A stretch of DNA of 64,000 bases from Actinomycetota bacterium. GTDB lineage: Bacteria > Actinomycetota > Actinomycetes > S36-B12 > CAIYMF01. The notes beneath the pieces were generated by a model. That model was not told the origin of the DNA. It saw only the letters and a program-made list of their open reading frames with translations, and ran no database searches. Made by a program: the position numbers and the translations under genes. Position 1 is the first letter of the stretch, and each line of letters starts with the position of its first letter. The DNA lies in assembly GCA_026393115.1 (NCBI GenBank), contig JAPLAU010000028.1:1-64000 (forward strand), read 5' to 3'. Of the stretch, positions 37,346 to 46,399 are shown in pieces.

Positions 37346-38839
37346 CTACAGGTCGTTGCCGGCGTACGACTGGTTGAAGCTCTTATTGACCAGGGGAAAG
37401 TCCGGCACGATCGTGTCAGCGAGTGACATCGACAACGCCGGCCAATTAACGAATGACGGATCGACGACTTTCACACGAGTCACCTGACCTTTGTCACCCA
37501 ACTCCACTCGGTGCACGAGAGTTCCGCGCCAGGCTTCGACGATTCCCAGTCCACTTCCGGCTGAGTAAGGCGCTGCGCGAGTGCCGCTTCCGAGCGAGCC
37601 GTTGAGTTCGCGCAGGAGGTGAGCTGTCACCTTCATCGACACTTCGAACTCACGCACACGAAGCATGTAGCGAGCCAGAACATCGCCGGTCTGCTCGGTA
37701 ACGACGGAGAAGTCGGGGCCGAGATCGACGAAGGGATGATCAACACGCGCATCGACCGATACATCCGAGGCGCGGGCGACGTAGCCCAGCGTGCCGAGGT
37801 CGAGCGACTTGTTTCGGGAAAGAACGGCCGTGTCGGTAAGGCGGTCCATCACCATCGACTGCCCGAGGGTGATTGCTGCGAGTTCGGCAACGTCGTTGGT
37901 GATGCTGAGCAGCAGCGTTTCGTCAGGAAGTTCGCGCACCTGTGTTCCACCGATGGAAACAGCGCCGCGCAGTAGACGGTGTCCGGTTACGGCACGGTTG
38001 ACGCGCAAAAGCGACTCACGAATTCGCTGTGCGTGTGCGTTGGCGATTCCGTAGCCAACGTCGTTCGCGATCATGCCCATGTCCCCGACGTGGTTGTACG
38101 CACGTTCGAGTTCGAGGAGTAGTGCCCGAAGTTGTCGATCAACGAGACCGACCTCAATGCCAGCCGCCGATTCCACGGCCATCGCATACGCCACTGAATG
38201 ACCGACGGCTGTGTCGCCACTGATGCGCTCAGCGAGCTCGATTCCGGCGGCCGGATCGCGACCCTCGAACAGGCGCTCAACTCCGCGGTGCACGAACCAC
38301 AGTCGCGCCTTCATACGCAAGATGGTTTCGCCCACCACGTAAAAGCGGAAGTGCCCTGGCTCAATCAACCCGGCGTGAACGGGTCCAACTGGAATCTCGT
38401 AGACGCCGTCACCTTCAACATCGAGGAAGGGGAAAGTGCCGGGGTGTTCGCCGAAGTCGGGATTGGGATCGGCATCGTGCAGCATCGGATACCAGCCTTG
38501 GGGCCAGTGACCATGCCGCACCAGTCGCTGTGGAAGGGGATGACCGTCTGGCCGAAGACCGAACATGTCACGCATTTCGCGTTCGAATCGGCCGGCTGTG
38601 TAGCTGAGCCCCGCGAGTGTTGGCACCCACGCGTCATCTCGTGGAACCGCGACTACTAACTCGACTCGACGGTCGGGGCTGCTCGCAGTGAACACGTAAA
38701 CCGCGCGCAGTGAGTCGCCGTCGTCGTGACAGGCGACGAGCGCAACTTTGAACCCGTCAGCCAGCAAGGCTTGGGTCTGCGCGACAAGTCGTGAGCGATC
38801 GATATGTCGTGAGTCGGTGCGCGGAATGCGAATCGTCAT
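37346..38839 (-). CDS. Ehr complex large subunit (NuoC-NuoD fusion, HyfG/HycE-like, no Ni site)
   Basis: 497 residues. Residues ~1-120 are NuoC-like (REMRDMFGLRPDGHPLPQRLVRH) and ~150-497 are NuoD/hydrogenase-large-subunit-like (GPVHAGLIEPGHFRFYVVGE, DPSFVNWPALSMSLADTIVPDFPLVNKSFNQSYAGNDL). In a [NiFe] hydrogenase CxxC pairs would stand at ERISGDTAV and DPSFVNW; here there are no cysteines, so nickel cannot be bound in the usual way. This is the mark of energy-converting hydrogenase-related (Ehr) complexes. Last gene of a seven-gene operon. Confidence 0.9.
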   Translation of the reverse strand: MTIRIPRTDSRHIDRSRLVAQTQALLADGFKVALVACHDDGDSLRAVYVFTASSPDRRVELVVAVPRDDAWVPTLAGLSYTAGRFEREMRDMFGLRPDGHPLPQRLVRHGHWPQGWYPMLHDADPNPDFGEHPGTFPFLDVEGDGVYEIPVGPVHAGLIEPGHFRFYVVGETILRMKARLWFVHRGVERLFEGRDPAAGIELAERISGDTAVGHSVAYAMAVESAAGIEVGLVDRQLRALLLELERAYNHVGDMGMIANDVGYGIANAHAQRIRESLLRVNRAVTGHRLLRGAVSIGGTQVRELPDETLLLSITNDVAELAAITLGQSMVMDRLTDTAVLSRNKSLDLGTLGYVARASDVSVDARVDHPFVDLGPDFSVVTEQTGDVLARYMLRVREFEVSMKVTAHLLRELNGSLGSGTRAAPYSAGSGLGIVEAWRGTLVHRVELGDKGQVTRVKVVDPSFVNWPALSMSLADTIVPDFPLVNKSFNQSYAGNDL

Positions 38840-40287
38840 GATCCACCGCTTAGTACCGCGACGGCGCTCAACAACAGTGAACCAAGTGGAACGGCGACGA
38901 ACGCGATAACGGCGGTTACCGAGAGCGCAATGATCAGCGGGGTACGTGGCCCGTGTGATGACCTGTCGACGGGCGAATCAACGGACTCCGATTCTTCCGG
39001 TGCGCCGAAAGCCAGTCGCGCCGTGAGTCGCGCCAATGCTGCGAACACCACGAGAAGCAGCACGAGTGCGATGGCAGTCACCCACCCCATTCCGCGCGTC
39101 CAGGCGGCAATCAAGATTCCGACCTCGCTGAAGAACAGGCTGAACGGCGGGAGTCCGAGCAGTGCAACCATCGCGATGAGGAACGGGACTCCCAGTCCGG
39201 GGCGACGAGCCAGCAAGCCGCGCACATTGGAAATGGTGGTTGTACCTTCGGCTCCTTGGATGCGCCCGGAAACCACGAACAGTGATGACTTGGTGAGGCC
39301 GTGACCGAGGATGTGCAGCAGCACGGCTGTGAGGCCGAGGACACCACCGGCGGCGGCACCGAGTGCCATCAGTCCCATGTGCTCGACCGACGAGTACGCC
39401 AGCATGCGCTTGTAGTCGCGCTGTCCGACGAGAAGGGCTGCGGCGACGGCGAGAGACAGCAGACCACCCACCGCCAGCATTCCGCGCATGAGATCAGGGC
39501 CGAGTACTGCGTCAGCGATCGATTGAATGCGCAGCACTGCATAGAACGCCACGGCGAGCAGCACTCCGGACATCAACCCAGAAACGGGGGCGGGTGCCTG
39601 GCTGTGGGCGTCGGGTAACCACGAGTGCATGGGCGCAAGGCCCGCTTTGGTGGCGAAGCCAAGCACCGCGAGTGCGGCGGCAGCCTTCACGAGCGCCGGG
39701 TTGAGCGCGAGATGACCTTGGTCTAGTTCGAGCCACGACAGAGTCGGCGAGCCCGATTCGCGCGTGGCGGCGTAGAGCAACACGATTCCGAGGAAAGCGA
39801 TTGCTACTCCGACTGATCCGAGAATTACGTACTTCCACGCCGCTTCAAGGGCGCGCCCCGTGCGCGCGTGGCCGACGAGGAATGCGGTCGCGATGGTGGT
39901 GAGTTCGATCGCGACCCACATGATGCCGAGATTGTCGGCGAGTACTGCCAGCGACATGGCGCCGAGAAACGCACAGATGAGCGCGTTGTAGACGCGCCCG
40001 CCATCGGCTGTACCCGACCCTCTGATGCCACCCCAGGTGGCGGTGAGCGCCACAGCCCCGATGACGCAGAGCATGTACGACGACAGTGCATCGGCGCGAA
40101 GCAATCCCGTCACTGAGGATTCAACGTGCGAGGCAAGCGCCACGGCCGACAGTGCGATGCCGCTTACCAGAATGGCGATGCTGGTGCCGATGCCAGTGAA
40201 TCGTCGGAATGCGGCTGGCTGGTTGAACGAACTGATGGCAGCACCGACCAGCGCGGCCACCAGAGGGACGAAGAGAAAGGCAGCCAT
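38836..40287 (-). CDS. Ehr complex membrane subunit, antiporter-like (HyfF/NuoN-like)
   Basis: 483 residues with about fourteen hydrophobic segments and the Mrp/Nuo antiporter signature: ELTTIATAFLVGHAR, the lysine region GFATKAGLAPMHSWLPDAHSQAPAPVSGLMSGVLLAVAFYAVLRI and KRMLAYSSVEHMGLMALG. It would form one proton-translocating channel of the complex. Start and stop overlap its neighbours by 1-4 bases, showing tight coupling in the operon. Confidence 0.9.
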   Translation of the reverse strand: MAAFLFVPLVAALVGAAISSFNQPAAFRRFTGIGTSIAILVSGIALSAVALASHVESSVTGLLRADALSSYMLCVIGAVALTATWGGIRGSGTADGGRVYNALICAFLGAMSLAVLADNLGIMWVAIELTTIATAFLVGHARTGRALEAAWKYVILGSVGVAIAFLGIVLLYAATRESGSPTLSWLELDQGHLALNPALVKAAAALAVLGFATKAGLAPMHSWLPDAHSQAPAPVSGLMSGVLLAVAFYAVLRIQSIADAVLGPDLMRGMLAVGGLLSLAVAAALLVGQRDYKRMLAYSSVEHMGLMALGAAAGGVLGLTAVLLHILGHGLTKSSLFVVSGRIQGAEGTTTISNVRGLLARRPGLGVPFLIAMVALLGLPPFSLFFSEVGILIAAWTRGMGWVTAIALVLLLVVFAALARLTARLAFGAPEESESVDSPVDRSSHGPRTPLIIALSVTAVIAFVAVPLGSLLLSAVAVLSGGS

Positions 40288-40943
40288 CAGTCCTTCAACT
40301 CCGTGAGGTCGTCGAGGTCCGTTCCACCGAACTTCACCTGCATGCGTCCGGTGAGAACCTGCAAGATCAGCACGACCAGCAGCACATCGAGTGAGGCACC
40401 GAGTTCGACAATGAGGGGAACGCCCGTTGCAGTGAGGAACGCAACGGTTGCGATGCCATTGTCGAGGACGAGGAAGCCGATGAGTTGGGAGGCGGCGCGG
40501 CGCCGGGTGATCAACAGCAGGAAGCCGATGAGTACCAGTGCGATTCCGATGGGAACCGCACGGGAGGTGGGGTCGTCAGTGTCACCCATCCACGGGCGGC
40601 ACACGATGTACGCGAGCATCGTCAGCAGCGCGGCAAAGATCAACGACGCCGTTGGATTCAGTCTCGGGACCTCGCGGTCGTCATCGTGATTCAGTACGTT
40701 GCGTGAGAGGACCAGCGGAAGTAAGACGGCTTTGAGGCCGAGCACGAGCAGTGAGACAAGAACGAGTTCGATTGTGCGCTCATGCCATCCGAGTACTGCC
40801 ACCAGGCCGGCGAGGGCGATGCCTTGAATTGCGAGAAGGCGCACTGAGGCGCGCAGCGAACGACGCCACACGATGAGGGCAGCGGTGAGCAGCAACGTGC
40901 CGGCCGTGAGGCTGATCAACTGTGCGTACAGGTTGTCGCTCAT
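40287..40943 (-). CDS. Ehr complex membrane subunit HyfE-like
   Basis: 218 residues, six or seven membrane segments. The DNGIATVAFLTATGVPLIVELGASLDVLLVVLILQVLTGRMQ block matches HyfE, the NuoK-related subunit. ATG 40943 follows GAGGGGAG. The gene corresponds by position to mycobacterial hycP (Rv0085). Confidence 0.88.
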   Translation of the reverse strand: MSDNLYAQLISLTAGTLLLTAALIVWRRSLRASVRLLAIQGIALAGLVAVLGWHERTIELVLVSLLVLGLKAVLLPLVLSRNVLNHDDDREVPRLNPTASLIFAALLTMLAYIVCRPWMGDTDDPTSRAVPIGIALVLIGFLLLITRRRAASQLIGFLVLDNGIATVAFLTATGVPLIVELGASLDVLLVVLILQVLTGRMQVKFGGTDLDDLTELKD

Positions 40944-40953
40944 ACTCCCCTCC

Positions 40954-41901
40954 TCATGTGACGAGATACGACGCGGTGACGGCAAGGAATGCCAGAACGA
41001 ATGAGCCGGCGAGAAGTTCAGGCACCCGGAACAGTCTCAACTTGGCGAGAAACACTTCGCCGGCGCCGAGGGCGGCGGCGAACACGGTGAGCTTGAGTAG
41101 TAGTGCGATGGTTCCGACAACGAGGGCTAGTACGGTGGCGTCGGTCGCGAGTCCCCACGGAATCATGAGGTTGGCCACGAGCCCAAGAAGGGCCGACAGT
41201 CGCAACCACGAACCAAGTTCGAGCCACGCCAGGTCGCGTCCTGAACTCTCGAGAATCATCGCCTCGTGCACCATCGTGAGTTCGAGGTGCGTCGACGGGT
41301 TATCTACCGGCAGTCGCCCGGTTTCGGCAAGGACGGCGACGAAGAGCGCCACGACTGCGAGCAGACTGACTGGCGACAAAATCACCGCAGGGGCGTCGAG
41401 GCGCGTTGCGACAATGGACGACAGAAGCGACGATCCGGCAGGAATCGAGAGCGCGTAGACCGCAACGAGCACCGTAGGTTCAACGAGTGCGGCAATCATC
41501 ATGTGGCGGCTGGAGCCCATACCGCCGAACGCCGAACCGACATCAAGTCCGATGAGGGCCACTGCCACAGTTCCGATCAAGAGCACTGAAACGACCACGA
41601 AGAGGTCGTCCGGTACAAAGGGCAACGCCACCGTGCTGATCAGAGGAAGTAGTGCCGCCACCAACAGACTGGACGCCATCACCACGATGGGCCCGATCGA
41701 GCTAATCCAACTCACACCGTTGGCCTGCAGAGTCTCCTTGCGCAGCAGTTTGCGAAGGTCGCGCCAGGGTTGCAGAATGCCTGCGCCGACGCGACCTTCC
41801 AGACGAGCCCGCGTTTGACGGGTGATGCCAATCACCAATGGCGCAACGAGCGTGGCTACGAGTACTTGTAGAAGGGCCACTGCGGTGGCGGTCCAGTTCA
41901 T
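40954..41901 (-). CDS. Ehr complex membrane subunit HycD/NuoH-like
   Basis: 315 residues with eight or so membrane helices and NuoH-family signatures: RLEGRVGAGILQPWRDLRKLLRKE, a cytoplasmic loop that contacts the soluble arm, and ETGRLPVDNPSTHLELTMVHEAMILESSGRDLA, the conserved acidic motif. It anchors the NuoB/NuoD-like subunits to the membrane. It overlaps the upstream hyfB-like gene by four bases. Confidence 0.9.
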   Translation of the reverse strand: MNWTATAVALLQVLVATLVAPLVIGITRQTRARLEGRVGAGILQPWRDLRKLLRKETLQANGVSWISSIGPIVVMASSLLVAALLPLISTVALPFVPDDLFVVVSVLLIGTVAVALIGLDVGSAFGGMGSSRHMMIAALVEPTVLVAVYALSIPAGSSLLSSIVATRLDAPAVILSPVSLLAVVALFVAVLAETGRLPVDNPSTHLELTMVHEAMILESSGRDLAWLELGSWLRLSALLGLVANLMIPWGLATDATVLALVVGTIALLLKLTVFAAALGAGEVFLAKLRLFRVPELLAGSFVLAFLAVTASYLVT

Positions 41902-43895
41902 AGCGACACCACAATCAACACCACGATGAGCGCGACAAATGAGAAGGTGAGGTAGCGGTGCACGCTGCCGTTCTGCAGGCGTCGACTCACCACACCGAGT
42001 CGGTCGACGAACTCCAGAAGGGGTCGGTAGCCGCGCACCTCAATGACGTCAGAGAGCTTCTGCCGGTAGCGCACCTGAGCGACCAGGTAGCGCGATTCCG
42101 TGGCGTGAGTGACCACGACGTCTTGTTCGGGTCGCAAGGTGTCATCGAAGACCCGCATTAACGGTTCGGCGTAGGAGGTCGCGGTGTATTGCATGCGCGG
42201 ACTCACCCGAGCACCACCGCACCCCCAGGGAAGTTCAGTTGCACGACGTGGATGGCGCCGTGCCGACAGGGCACTGACAACGACAACGGGCAGCGCGCAC
42301 ACCAATGCCGTGATCGCCAGCGCCATCGGATCGAGCAGTACTCCGAGTGACGGCAGGCTCAGCCCGCCTAAACCAATGGTGGCGACGTCGCCAATGCCGA
42401 CTGCGCTGGCGAGCACCTGTGCGACGGGACCGGGAAAGACTCCGAGCGCGATCACGGCGCCTGACCCAATCAGTGCGGCCCAGCGCATTGGATGGGACAC
42501 CTCGTGGGCATCATCGGCGCCCTGCGATCGCGGACGTGCGAGGAAACCGATTCCGTAGAGTTTGACGAACGTGACGAGGGCAAGACCGGCGGTGAGTGCC
42601 ACCACTGCGACAGCAACGGGCAACGCTACGGCTACGGAAATCGCATCGCGAGTGGCGCCGTGGATGAACGACTGGAAGAGGGTCCACTCAGCGACGAAAC
42701 CAGACGTCACGGGTAATGCAGCGGCTCCGAGTGCGGCCACGCCGAATGCGGCGGCAGTCCATGGCATGCGTACGCCCAAGCCGCCGAGACGATCGAGATT
42801 GCGCTCGCCGGTGGCCGCCACGATTGCCCCGGCTCCCAGAAACAGCGAGCACTTGAACGCGGCGTGGGAGATCGCGAGAAGAAGTGCGGCAAGGAGGGCC
42901 GCTTGGCTCGCCGCAGTGAGTTGGTAGGAAGCCAGCAGAACCGATGCGCCGATCGCGAGGAAGATGAGACCGATGTTCTCGGTCGTTGAGTACGCGAGCA
43001 GTCGCTTCACATCACTGGTGACGGAGGCCTGAAGGATTCCGTAGACCGCGGAAATGCCGCCGAGGCTGAGCAAGACGATGCCCCACCACGCGGGGCCGCC
43101 CGGCATGAAGCGCAGCACCACAAGAAGCGTTCCGTACACGCCCATCTTCACCATGGCCGCACTCATGACCGCCGAGGCGTGACTCGGGGCTTCGGGATGT
43201 GCGCGTGGTAGCCAGATGTGCAGCGGAACAAGTCCTGCTTTGGTAGCGAAGCCGAGAATGAGCAGGGTGAAGGCGAGTGCGCCGGTCGTTGATGTGGGTG
43301 ACACGGTCACAAGTGCGTCGAAGGTGGTCGCACCCGCCACTGATGCGAGCGCCGCGAATCCGGCGAGGATCAGCAGAAAACTCAACTGAGTCATCACGGC
43401 GTACCACAGCGCCGCCGAGCGTGCCTGGGGTCGAGTGCGATGGTCGGTCAGTACGAGCACACCCGATCCCAGCGCCATGAGTTCCCAGGCGAGAAGGAAG
43501 GTGATGATGTCACCGGCCGCAGGCACCATCTGAAGGCCGAAAGTGAAGAGGATGAACGCGAGCCAGGCACTGCGTGAGTCAGCGGCGCCGTGTACGTAGC
43601 CGATGGCATACAGAGCCGCGAGCAAGGTGACAGCGGAGGCGATGACGATGAACAATCCACCGAGTCGGTCAGGTGCGAGTGTCAGGTTGACCGTCGGTAA
43701 TGCGGTGGGCGCCGACAACCTGCCCGAGTGGCCTGAGAGCGCGAGTCCTCCCGCAACGATTCCGCTCGCTGCCATCGCGATTGTTGCTATTCCCGCGAGG
43801 TAGCGGCGCATCGAAGCGGGTGCCACTGCGGCCACGGCACATGCGAGTGCTGCGAGGAGCAACTCGGCGGTTAGTGCCGCTTCGACCGGGTTCAT
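41898..43895 (-). CDS. Ehr complex membrane subunit, antiporter-like (HyfB/NuoL-like)
   Basis: 665 residues with fourteen or more membrane segments. The antiporter core shows FLLAWELMALGSGVLVLTDHRT, LGFATKAGLVPLHIWLPRAHPEAPSHASAVMSAAMVKMGVYGTL and KRLLAYSTTENIGLIFLAIG. A C-terminal extension carries RGYRPLLEFVDRLG and a final helix (LTFSFVALIVVLIVV). I chose ATG 43895, which overlaps the nuoB-like stop; a longer frame upstream is not supported. Confidence 0.9.
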   Translation of the reverse strand: MNPVEAALTAELLLAALACAVAAVAPASMRRYLAGIATIAMAASGIVAGGLALSGHSGRLSAPTALPTVNLTLAPDRLGGLFIVIASAVTLLAALYAIGYVHGAADSRSAWLAFILFTFGLQMVPAAGDIITFLLAWELMALGSGVLVLTDHRTRPQARSAALWYAVMTQLSFLLILAGFAALASVAGATTFDALVTVSPTSTTGALAFTLLILGFATKAGLVPLHIWLPRAHPEAPSHASAVMSAAMVKMGVYGTLLVVLRFMPGGPAWWGIVLLSLGGISAVYGILQASVTSDVKRLLAYSTTENIGLIFLAIGASVLLASYQLTAASQAALLAALLLAISHAAFKCSLFLGAGAIVAATGERNLDRLGGLGVRMPWTAAAFGVAALGAAALPVTSGFVAEWTLFQSFIHGATRDAISVAVALPVAVAVVALTAGLALVTFVKLYGIGFLARPRSQGADDAHEVSHPMRWAALIGSGAVIALGVFPGPVAQVLASAVGIGDVATIGLGGLSLPSLGVLLDPMALAITALVCALPVVVVSALSARRHPRRATELPWGCGGARVSPRMQYTATSYAEPLMRVFDDTLRPEQDVVVTHATESRYLVAQVRYRQKLSDVIEVRGYRPLLEFVDRLGVVSRRLQNGSVHRYLTFSFVALIVVLIVVSL

Positions 43896-44380
43896 CGTCC
43901 AGTCACCGAACGCAATGCTGCGATGATCTGGTCTGGTTCGGGTGGACATCCGGCGACCTCAAGGTCAACGTCGACCACGTCACTCACCGAACCCACGACG
44001 GTGTGGCCATCGGCAAAGACTCCGCAGTTGCGCGCACAGTCGCCAACAGCGATCACCAGCCGCGGGCGAGGTGTGGCCTCGACAGTGCGCACCAGAGCTT
44101 CGGACATGTTGCGAGTCACAACACCCGTAACTAGCAACACGTCGGCGTGACGCGGTGAGGCAACAAGTCGTGCACCGTAACGTTCGGCGTCGTAGACCGG
44201 ACCAAACACCGCGCCAATCTCAATCTCGCAGCCGTTGCACGAGCCGGCGTCAACGTGGCGAATCTGAATGCTTCCGCTCAGCGCTGCAGGTACGCCATCC
44301 CACTGCTCTGGAAGTGCGGGGGCAGTCTCGGCTACGCGGCCGGTGCGACGCATGAGTTGGAGTAATCGCAGAACGCTCAC
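43892..44380 (-). CDS. Ehr complex Fe-S subunit (NuoB/HycG-like)
   Basis: 162 residues. The four cluster cysteines of the NuoB family are present: GSCNGCEIEIGAVFGP (CxxC), GDCARNCGVF and GCPPEPDQIIAAL. The N-terminal ~40 residues are a variable extension. It would hold the terminal [4Fe-4S] cluster facing the NuoD-like subunit. No HyfH/NuoI-type ferredoxin subunit is encoded in this operon, so the electron entry route is unclear. Confidence 0.9.
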   Translation of the reverse strand: MSVLRLLQLMRRTGRVAETAPALPEQWDGVPAALSGSIQIRHVDAGSCNGCEIEIGAVFGPVYDAERYGARLVASPRHADVLLVTGVVTRNMSEALVRTVEATPRPRLVIAVGDCARNCGVFADGHTVVGSVSDVVDVDLEVAGCPPEPDQIIAALRSVTGR

Positions 44381-44712
44381 GGGGAAGACTCGGGAGTCAG
44401 TTCCTGCTTCAACACACTTTGCTCCTCGAGTACACCCACGAGAATGCGGCGAGCAACAACGAGCAGTTCACGAACTTCCGGAACGCTCACCGAGTAGACC
44501 ACCTGACCGCCCTCGCGACTCTGGCGAACCAGACCCGCGCGACGCAATACTGCGAGTTGCTGCGAGAGATTGCTGGGCTCAACCGCGATCGCCGCGAGGA
44601 GTTCGTGCACGGCGTGATCTTGTTCGGACAGTAGTTCGAGAACTCGAATGCGCACGGGATGTCCGAGAGTGCGGAAGAACTCCGCCTTGGCTTGGTAGAG
44701 CGGAGTAGCCAA
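44377..44712 (-). CDS. ArsR-family transcriptional regulator of the Ehr operon
   Basis: 111 residues with the ArsR winged helix: KAEFFRTLGHPVRIRVLELLSEQDHAVHELLAAIAVEPSNLSQQLAVLRRAGLVRQSREGGQVVYSV. It lacks the CxC metal motif of classical ArsR. The TTG start at 44712 is preceded by AGGAG; the open frame extends to 44799 without a ribosome site. It overlaps the nuoB-like gene, giving the same order as M. tuberculosis Rv0081-Rv0087, where Rv0081 is the regulator. Confidence 0.87.
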   Translation of the reverse strand: MATPLYQAKAEFFRTLGHPVRIRVLELLSEQDHAVHELLAAIAVEPSNLSQQLAVLRRAGLVRQSREGGQVVYSVSVPEVRELLVVARRILVGVLEEQSVLKQELTPESSP

Positions 44713-44765
44713 CGCCGTTCTCCTGCCGCGCGGTCGACCCCCGTCGAGTATCCCGACTCTACTGT

Positions 44766-44785
44766 ACTTGAAGATGTTTGCAAGT
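44766..44785. promoter_or_regulatory. Candidate operator for the ArsR regulator
   Basis: Inverted repeat ACTTG (44766-44770) and CAAGT (44781-44785) with a 10-bp spacer. The size and symmetry suit an ArsR dimer. It lies between the divergent starts of the ArsR gene and the ATP-grasp gene, so it could control both. Confidence 0.5.
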
Positions 44786-44813
44786 GACGAGAATCTCACG
44801 TGAGAGCGCCGCT

Positions 44814-44819
44814 TAGGAT
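44814..44819 (+). promoter_or_regulatory. Leaderless -10 element of the ATP-grasp gene
   Basis: TAGGAT ends six bases before the GTG at 44826; no ribosome site. Confidence 0.5.
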
Positions 44820-44825
44820 CGATAA

Positions 44826-45686
44826 GTGATTACGCGCTTAGCTTGGGTGACCGCGATGAGTGTGCGCGGTCACGACCCGGACGAGCCGTGGGGGCCACCG
44901 GCGTTGCGTGCTGCAGGGGTTGAGGTGTCAGTGGTCGATTGGGATGACCCGTCAGTTGACTGGGCCTCGTTCGATCGGGTGTTGCCACGTTCGACCTGGG
45001 ATTACCCCGAACGCATCGAGGAGTTTCTCGCGTGGGTCGACCGCGTTGATGCCGTCACCGACCTTCGCAATCCACCGGATCTCATGCGGTGGAGTATGGA
45101 CAAGCATTACCTCCTCGACCTCGAGCGGGTGGGAGTTCCGATCACTCCCACGCAGGTAGTGGAAGTCGGTGAAGAGCCACGTTTTCCCGACGGTCCCTTC
45201 GTCGTGAAGCCTGCGATCGGTGCCGGTAGTCGCGATGCTGCGTCGTACCAAGCACATGAAACGGAATTGGCCGCGTTGCATATCGCTCGCCTCCACGCGC
45301 GCGGTGCGTCGATGCTGGTGCAACCGATGCTTGAATCCGTTGCCGTCGATGGTGAATGGCCATTGTTGTTCTTCAATGGCGAGTTCAGTCACTCGGCAAG
45401 TAAGCGAGTGTCGCTCGCAGCGGCAACGTCAATCAGCGGAATCTATGCCGAGGAAACCAACGCGCCTCACGTTGCCTCTGCCGCCCAGATTGAGGTGGGG
45501 GTCGCGGCTGTTGCCGAGGCGACAGCGCGGTTCGGAGTTCCGCTCTACGGCCGCATTGACGTGGTGCGTGACGATTCGGGTGGCTACTGCGTGCTCGAAG
45601 TCGAACTCGTTGAGCCGTCGCTATTCCTTCTTGAGGGTGGGCCCGACGCGATCGACCGTATGGTGGCGGCCTTCAGCGCCGACTGA
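44826..45686 (+). CDS. ATP-grasp family ligase (RimK/glutathione-synthetase-like)
   Basis: 286 residues. The ATP-grasp fold is seen in FVVKPAIGAGSRDAASYQ (phosphate loop region), ASMLVQPMLESVAVDGEWPLLFFNGEFSHSASK and the metal-binding end YGRIDVVRDDSGGYCVLEVELVEPSLFL. The N-terminal part (RSTWDYPERIEEFLAWVD) is typical of a subgroup of stand-alone ATP-grasp enzymes with unknown substrates. It would join a carboxylate to an amine using ATP. It is divergent from the ArsR-Ehr operon. Confidence 0.85.
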   Translation: MITRLAWVTAMSVRGHDPDEPWGPPALRAAGVEVSVVDWDDPSVDWASFDRVLPRSTWDYPERIEEFLAWVDRVDAVTDLRNPPDLMRWSMDKHYLLDLERVGVPITPTQVVEVGEEPRFPDGPFVVKPAIGAGSRDAASYQAHETELAALHIARLHARGASMLVQPMLESVAVDGEWPLLFFNGEFSHSASKRVSLAAATSISGIYAEETNAPHVASAAQIEVGVAAVAEATARFGVPLYGRIDVVRDDSGGYCVLEVELVEPSLFLLEGGPDAIDRMVAAFSAD

Positions 45687-45689
45687 CAA

Positions 45690-46352
45690 CTACTTCGCAG
45701 ACGAACGCAGCGCGGCGGCTGCAGTGGCGAACATCGTTTCCTTGATCTTCGACAGGGTTTCGACATCCTTGCCAACCAGCGGCGCGACAGTGGCGACGGC
45801 GGTGTCGAGGAGCCCAGCTTCATCGGAGGTGAAATCAACGAGTCCGACAGCCAACGCGTCTTCGCCGCCGTAGCGCTTGCCCGTCGTCATTGAAGCGACG
45901 GCAGTCTGTTGACTGACCTTGGACTGGATGAGGGCTGCCATTCCGGGCGTAAACGGAATACGAATGTCGACCTCGGGGAAGCAAAGGTAGCCGCGGTCGG
46001 TGCGCATCACTCGAAAGTCGTGGGCCATCGCCAGCATGGCGCCGGCGCCGAACGCGTGGCCGTTCATGGCCGCGATGGTCGGAACGGGCAGGGTGAGCAC
46101 GCGCGCCAGTAATCCGTGTATGCGCTCGACGTACCACTCCCATTTGTCGCTGTTGGCCATCAGCCACTCAAGGTCAAGGCCGTTGGTAAAGAACTTTCCG
46201 GTCGCGGTGGTGACCAACGCGGTCGGCTCGCCGCTCGCAACCTCGTCGAGCAGGGCGCCCACGTTTTCGAGCCACTCAGGAGACCATCGGTTCTCGTCGT
46301 CGCCGAGGTCGAGGATTGATACAGAGTCGCGGTGGGTCAGTGTCACGGCCAT
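45690..46352 (-). CDS. Enoyl-CoA hydratase/isomerase family protein
   Basis: 220 residues, short for the family. It has the oxyanion-hole region GKFFTNGLDLEWL and PVPTIAAMNGHAFGAGAMLAMAHDFRVM, then LCFPEVDIRIPFTPGMAALIQSK. The usual catalytic Glu positions read differently (GAGAMLA and VDIRIPF), closer to delta-isomerase-like relatives, so the reaction is uncertain. ATG 46352 is chosen; GTG 46367 is possible. It is convergent with the ATP-grasp gene, separated by three bases. Confidence 0.85.
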   Translation of the reverse strand: MAVTLTHRDSVSILDLGDDENRWSPEWLENVGALLDEVASGEPTALVTTATGKFFTNGLDLEWLMANSDKWEWYVERIHGLLARVLTLPVPTIAAMNGHAFGAGAMLAMAHDFRVMRTDRGYLCFPEVDIRIPFTPGMAALIQSKVSQQTAVASMTTGKRYGGEDALAVGLVDFTSDEAGLLDTAVATVAPLVGKDVETLSKIKETMFATAAAALRSSAK

Positions 46353-46399
46353 GAAGACATTGTGCACGGGGGAGTGGGTCTCCGCGTGCGGCAGCCCAC

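Noticed and set aside
37346-44380. Group 4 [NiFe] hydrogenase or formate hydrogenlyase
   Set aside because: The large subunit lacks all four nickel-binding cysteines and no maturation genes or HyfH-type subunit are near.
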